Shown: positions 14,529-15,676 of the stretch, one piece after another
Layout: the number at the start of each line of letters is the position of its first letter
How positions within the stretch are numbered: position 1 is the first letter of the stretch
From: Acidobacteria bacterium 37-71-11
GTDB lineage: Bacteria > Acidobacteriota > Thermoanaerobaculia > Thermoanaerobaculales > Thermoanaerobaculaceae
NCBI GenBank assembly: GCA_002279285.1
Contig: NCBR01000076.1
Location: forward strand, 1-15,676
DNA: 15,676 nt
Reading direction: 5' to 3'
Notes under the pieces: model-generated
Database searches by the model: none
What the model saw: only the letters and a program-made list of their open reading frames with translations
Told to the model about the DNA's origin: nothing
Translations under genes and position numbers: made by a program

Positions 14529-15676
14529 GCCGCGACCTCGGGGGCAGGCGACGGGACGAGGGAGCGACCCGTGGCGGCCGGCATCGTCACGGCCAACACC
14601 GCCGCGAGCGTCGGCGCGAGGTCGTACGGCGTCGTGTCGGCCTCGATGCGGCCGGGCGCGAACGGCCCGCCGAGGAAGATCAGCGGCACGTGCGTGTCGG
14701 ACTCGTACGGCGAACCATGCCCCGTGCCCCGGCCCGGATCCCAGTGCATGAGGACGCCGGGCTTCGGGATCAGGGTGGCGTCGCCCGAGCGCGCCGGGTT
14801 GAAGTCGTTGCGCACGAACTCGGTCATCGGGTCGTTCTCGGGCCACGAGTCGGCCTGGGAGGCGAGGTCGACGCCGGCGAGTTCCTCCGCAAACAGGGTC
14901 GAGAGCGCCGCGGGCAGCGCGGCGTCCACTTCGCGGGTTTCAACCCGGCGACCCGCCGGACTGTGCTGGCCGGCCACGGCGCGCAGGGGGAGCGGCCGGG
15001 TGTAGTAAAGCGCCCACCCCTCGACCGCCGCGACCGGCCGACTTGCCGGGTCGAGGCCGAGCCTGTCGTCGAGAAACCGGTTGAGGCGCTGGACAACCCC
15101 GACCGCGACCCGCGGCCCGTCGACGAGGCGGCCGCCGCGGAAGCCGGGGTCGATCCGCTTCCGGTACTCGGGGATGGGGGAGAAGCCGTGATCGGCGGAG
15201 AACGCCAGCACGTAGCGCGTCCTGCCGATGCGCGCATCGAGAGCGTCGAGCAGACGCCCGACGAGGAGGTCGAGGCGGCGCAGGACGTCGAGGTTCTCCT
15301 CGGACTCGGGGCCGTAGTTGTGCGAGACGAGGTCCTGGGCGGAGAAGGACACCGCCAGCAGGTCGGGCGATGAGCGCCGCCCGAGCTGGAGGCCGGGGTC
15401 GTTGACGGCCGCCACCGCGAGGTCGGCGGTCAGCTCGTCCACCAGAGGGCTGGTGTAGACGCCGTAGAAGTAGCCGTTGCGGTTCGCGGCCAGGTCGTGA
15501 GGGAAGAGGAGGCCGTGGACGGGGATCTGGTAGTCGGCGAGCCGCTCGGCGGGGACGGCCCACGGGCCGGGCGGCATGGCGACCGGCAGCAGCAGTCGGG
15601 CCCAAACGGTGCCGAGGCGCTCGCCGAGGCGGGAGCCGCACTCGGCCCGGTTGAAGTCCTCGATGACCGCCCGGCC
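14510..15676 (-). CDS. PafA-like alkaline phosphatase / type I phosphodiesterase, C-terminal part
   Basis: The reading frame runs off the right edge, giving the last 388 residues; the N-terminus, with the catalytic Thr/Ser and the signal peptide, lies outside. Metal-binding motifs of the alkaline phosphatase superfamily are present in order: SFSAQDLVSHNYGPESEE (Asp and His), FSADHGFSPIPEY (Asp-His) and SDTHVPLIFLGGPF (His). The combination of D-x-x-x-H-x-YGP-x-SEE with SADHG and THVPL is typical of PafA-like periplasmic phosphatases and nucleotide pyrophosphatase/phosphodiesterases. The role would be phosphate release from phosphate esters outside the inner membrane. The TAG stop lies inside the convergent methyltransferase gene, giving a 19-nt antisense overlap. 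Monoesterase versus diesterase activity cannot be decided here. Confidence 0.9.
   Translation of the reverse strand, partial: GRAVIEDFNRAECGSRLGERLGTVWARLLLPVAMPPGPWAVPAERLADYQIPVHGLLFPHDLAANRNGYFYGVYTSPLVDELTADLAVAAVNDPGLQLGRRSSPDLLAVSFSAQDLVSHNYGPESEENLDVLRRLDLLVGRLLDALDARIGRTRYVLAFSADHGFSPIPEYRKRIDPGFRGGRLVDGPRVAVGVVQRLNRFLDDRLGLDPASRPVAAVEGWALYYTRPLPLRAVAGQHSPAGRRVETREVDAALPAALSTLFAEELAGVDLASQADSWPENDPMTEFVRNDFNPARSGDATLIPKPGVLMHWDPGRGTGHGSPYESDTHVPLIFLGGPFAPGRIEADTTPYDLAPTLAAVLAVTMPAATGRSLVPSPAPEVAAQRRPK

Noticed and set aside
1..15676. CRISPR arrays, tRNAs, rRNAs, insertion sequences, prophage or defence genes
   Set aside because: No regular spaced repeats, cloverleaf sequences, rRNA stretches, transposase or phage motifs were recognised on either strand.

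Overview
The window is about 15.7 kb of very GC-rich, densely coding DNA from a Gram-negative bacterium: it encodes a tripartite RND efflux pump with an outer-membrane component and exported enzymes with signal peptides. Starts are often GTG or TTG with clear GGAGG-type ribosome binding sites. High GC and gene content would suit Acidobacteriota or another high-GC soil or sediment lineage, but this is a guess from overall feel, not from a marker gene. No rRNA, tRNA, CRISPR array, transposase or phage gene was seen.

Positions 1-2417 hold a compact polyamine operon: the 3' part of a pyruvoyl-dependent arginine decarboxylase, a bacterial deoxyhypusine-synthase-like enzyme and an agmatinase-family ureohydrolase. 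Arginine would go to agmatine, agmatine to putrescine, and the DHS-like enzyme would act on putrescine, spermidine or possibly a guanidino-polyamine. A good sigma70-like promoter (2443-2471) then starts an efflux operon (2531-7993): outer-membrane lipoprotein, membrane-fusion adaptor and HME-like RND pump. The outer-membrane gene carries an internal out-of-frame deletion.

Next come uppP (8021-8890) and a guanidinium-exporter-type SMR gene (8977-9297). uppP is bracketed by two copies of a short palindromic repeat, CGGTRCCTGGTACC. An aminotransferase (9387-10288) and an omega-amidase-like nitrilase (10289-11083) abut and probably formed a transamination/deamidation pair, but the aminotransferase also has an internal out-of-frame deletion just after its PLP lysine.

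The convergent gap at 11084-11271 contains an imperfect tandem repeat and inverted repeats. On the minus strand lie a multi-pass membrane protein (11272-12186) and a secreted M19 dipeptidase (12259-13632). The dipeptidase is divergent from a SAM methyltransferase (13734-14528), and both have promoter-like sequences in a roughly 100 bp gap. The window closes with the 3' part of a minus-strand PafA-like alkaline phosphatase/phosphodiesterase, whose end overlaps the methyltransferase end by 19 nt.

The items most worth following are the DHS-like polyamine operon, the two out-of-frame internal deletions (real decay or assembly error), and the repeats around uppP and in the convergent gap.
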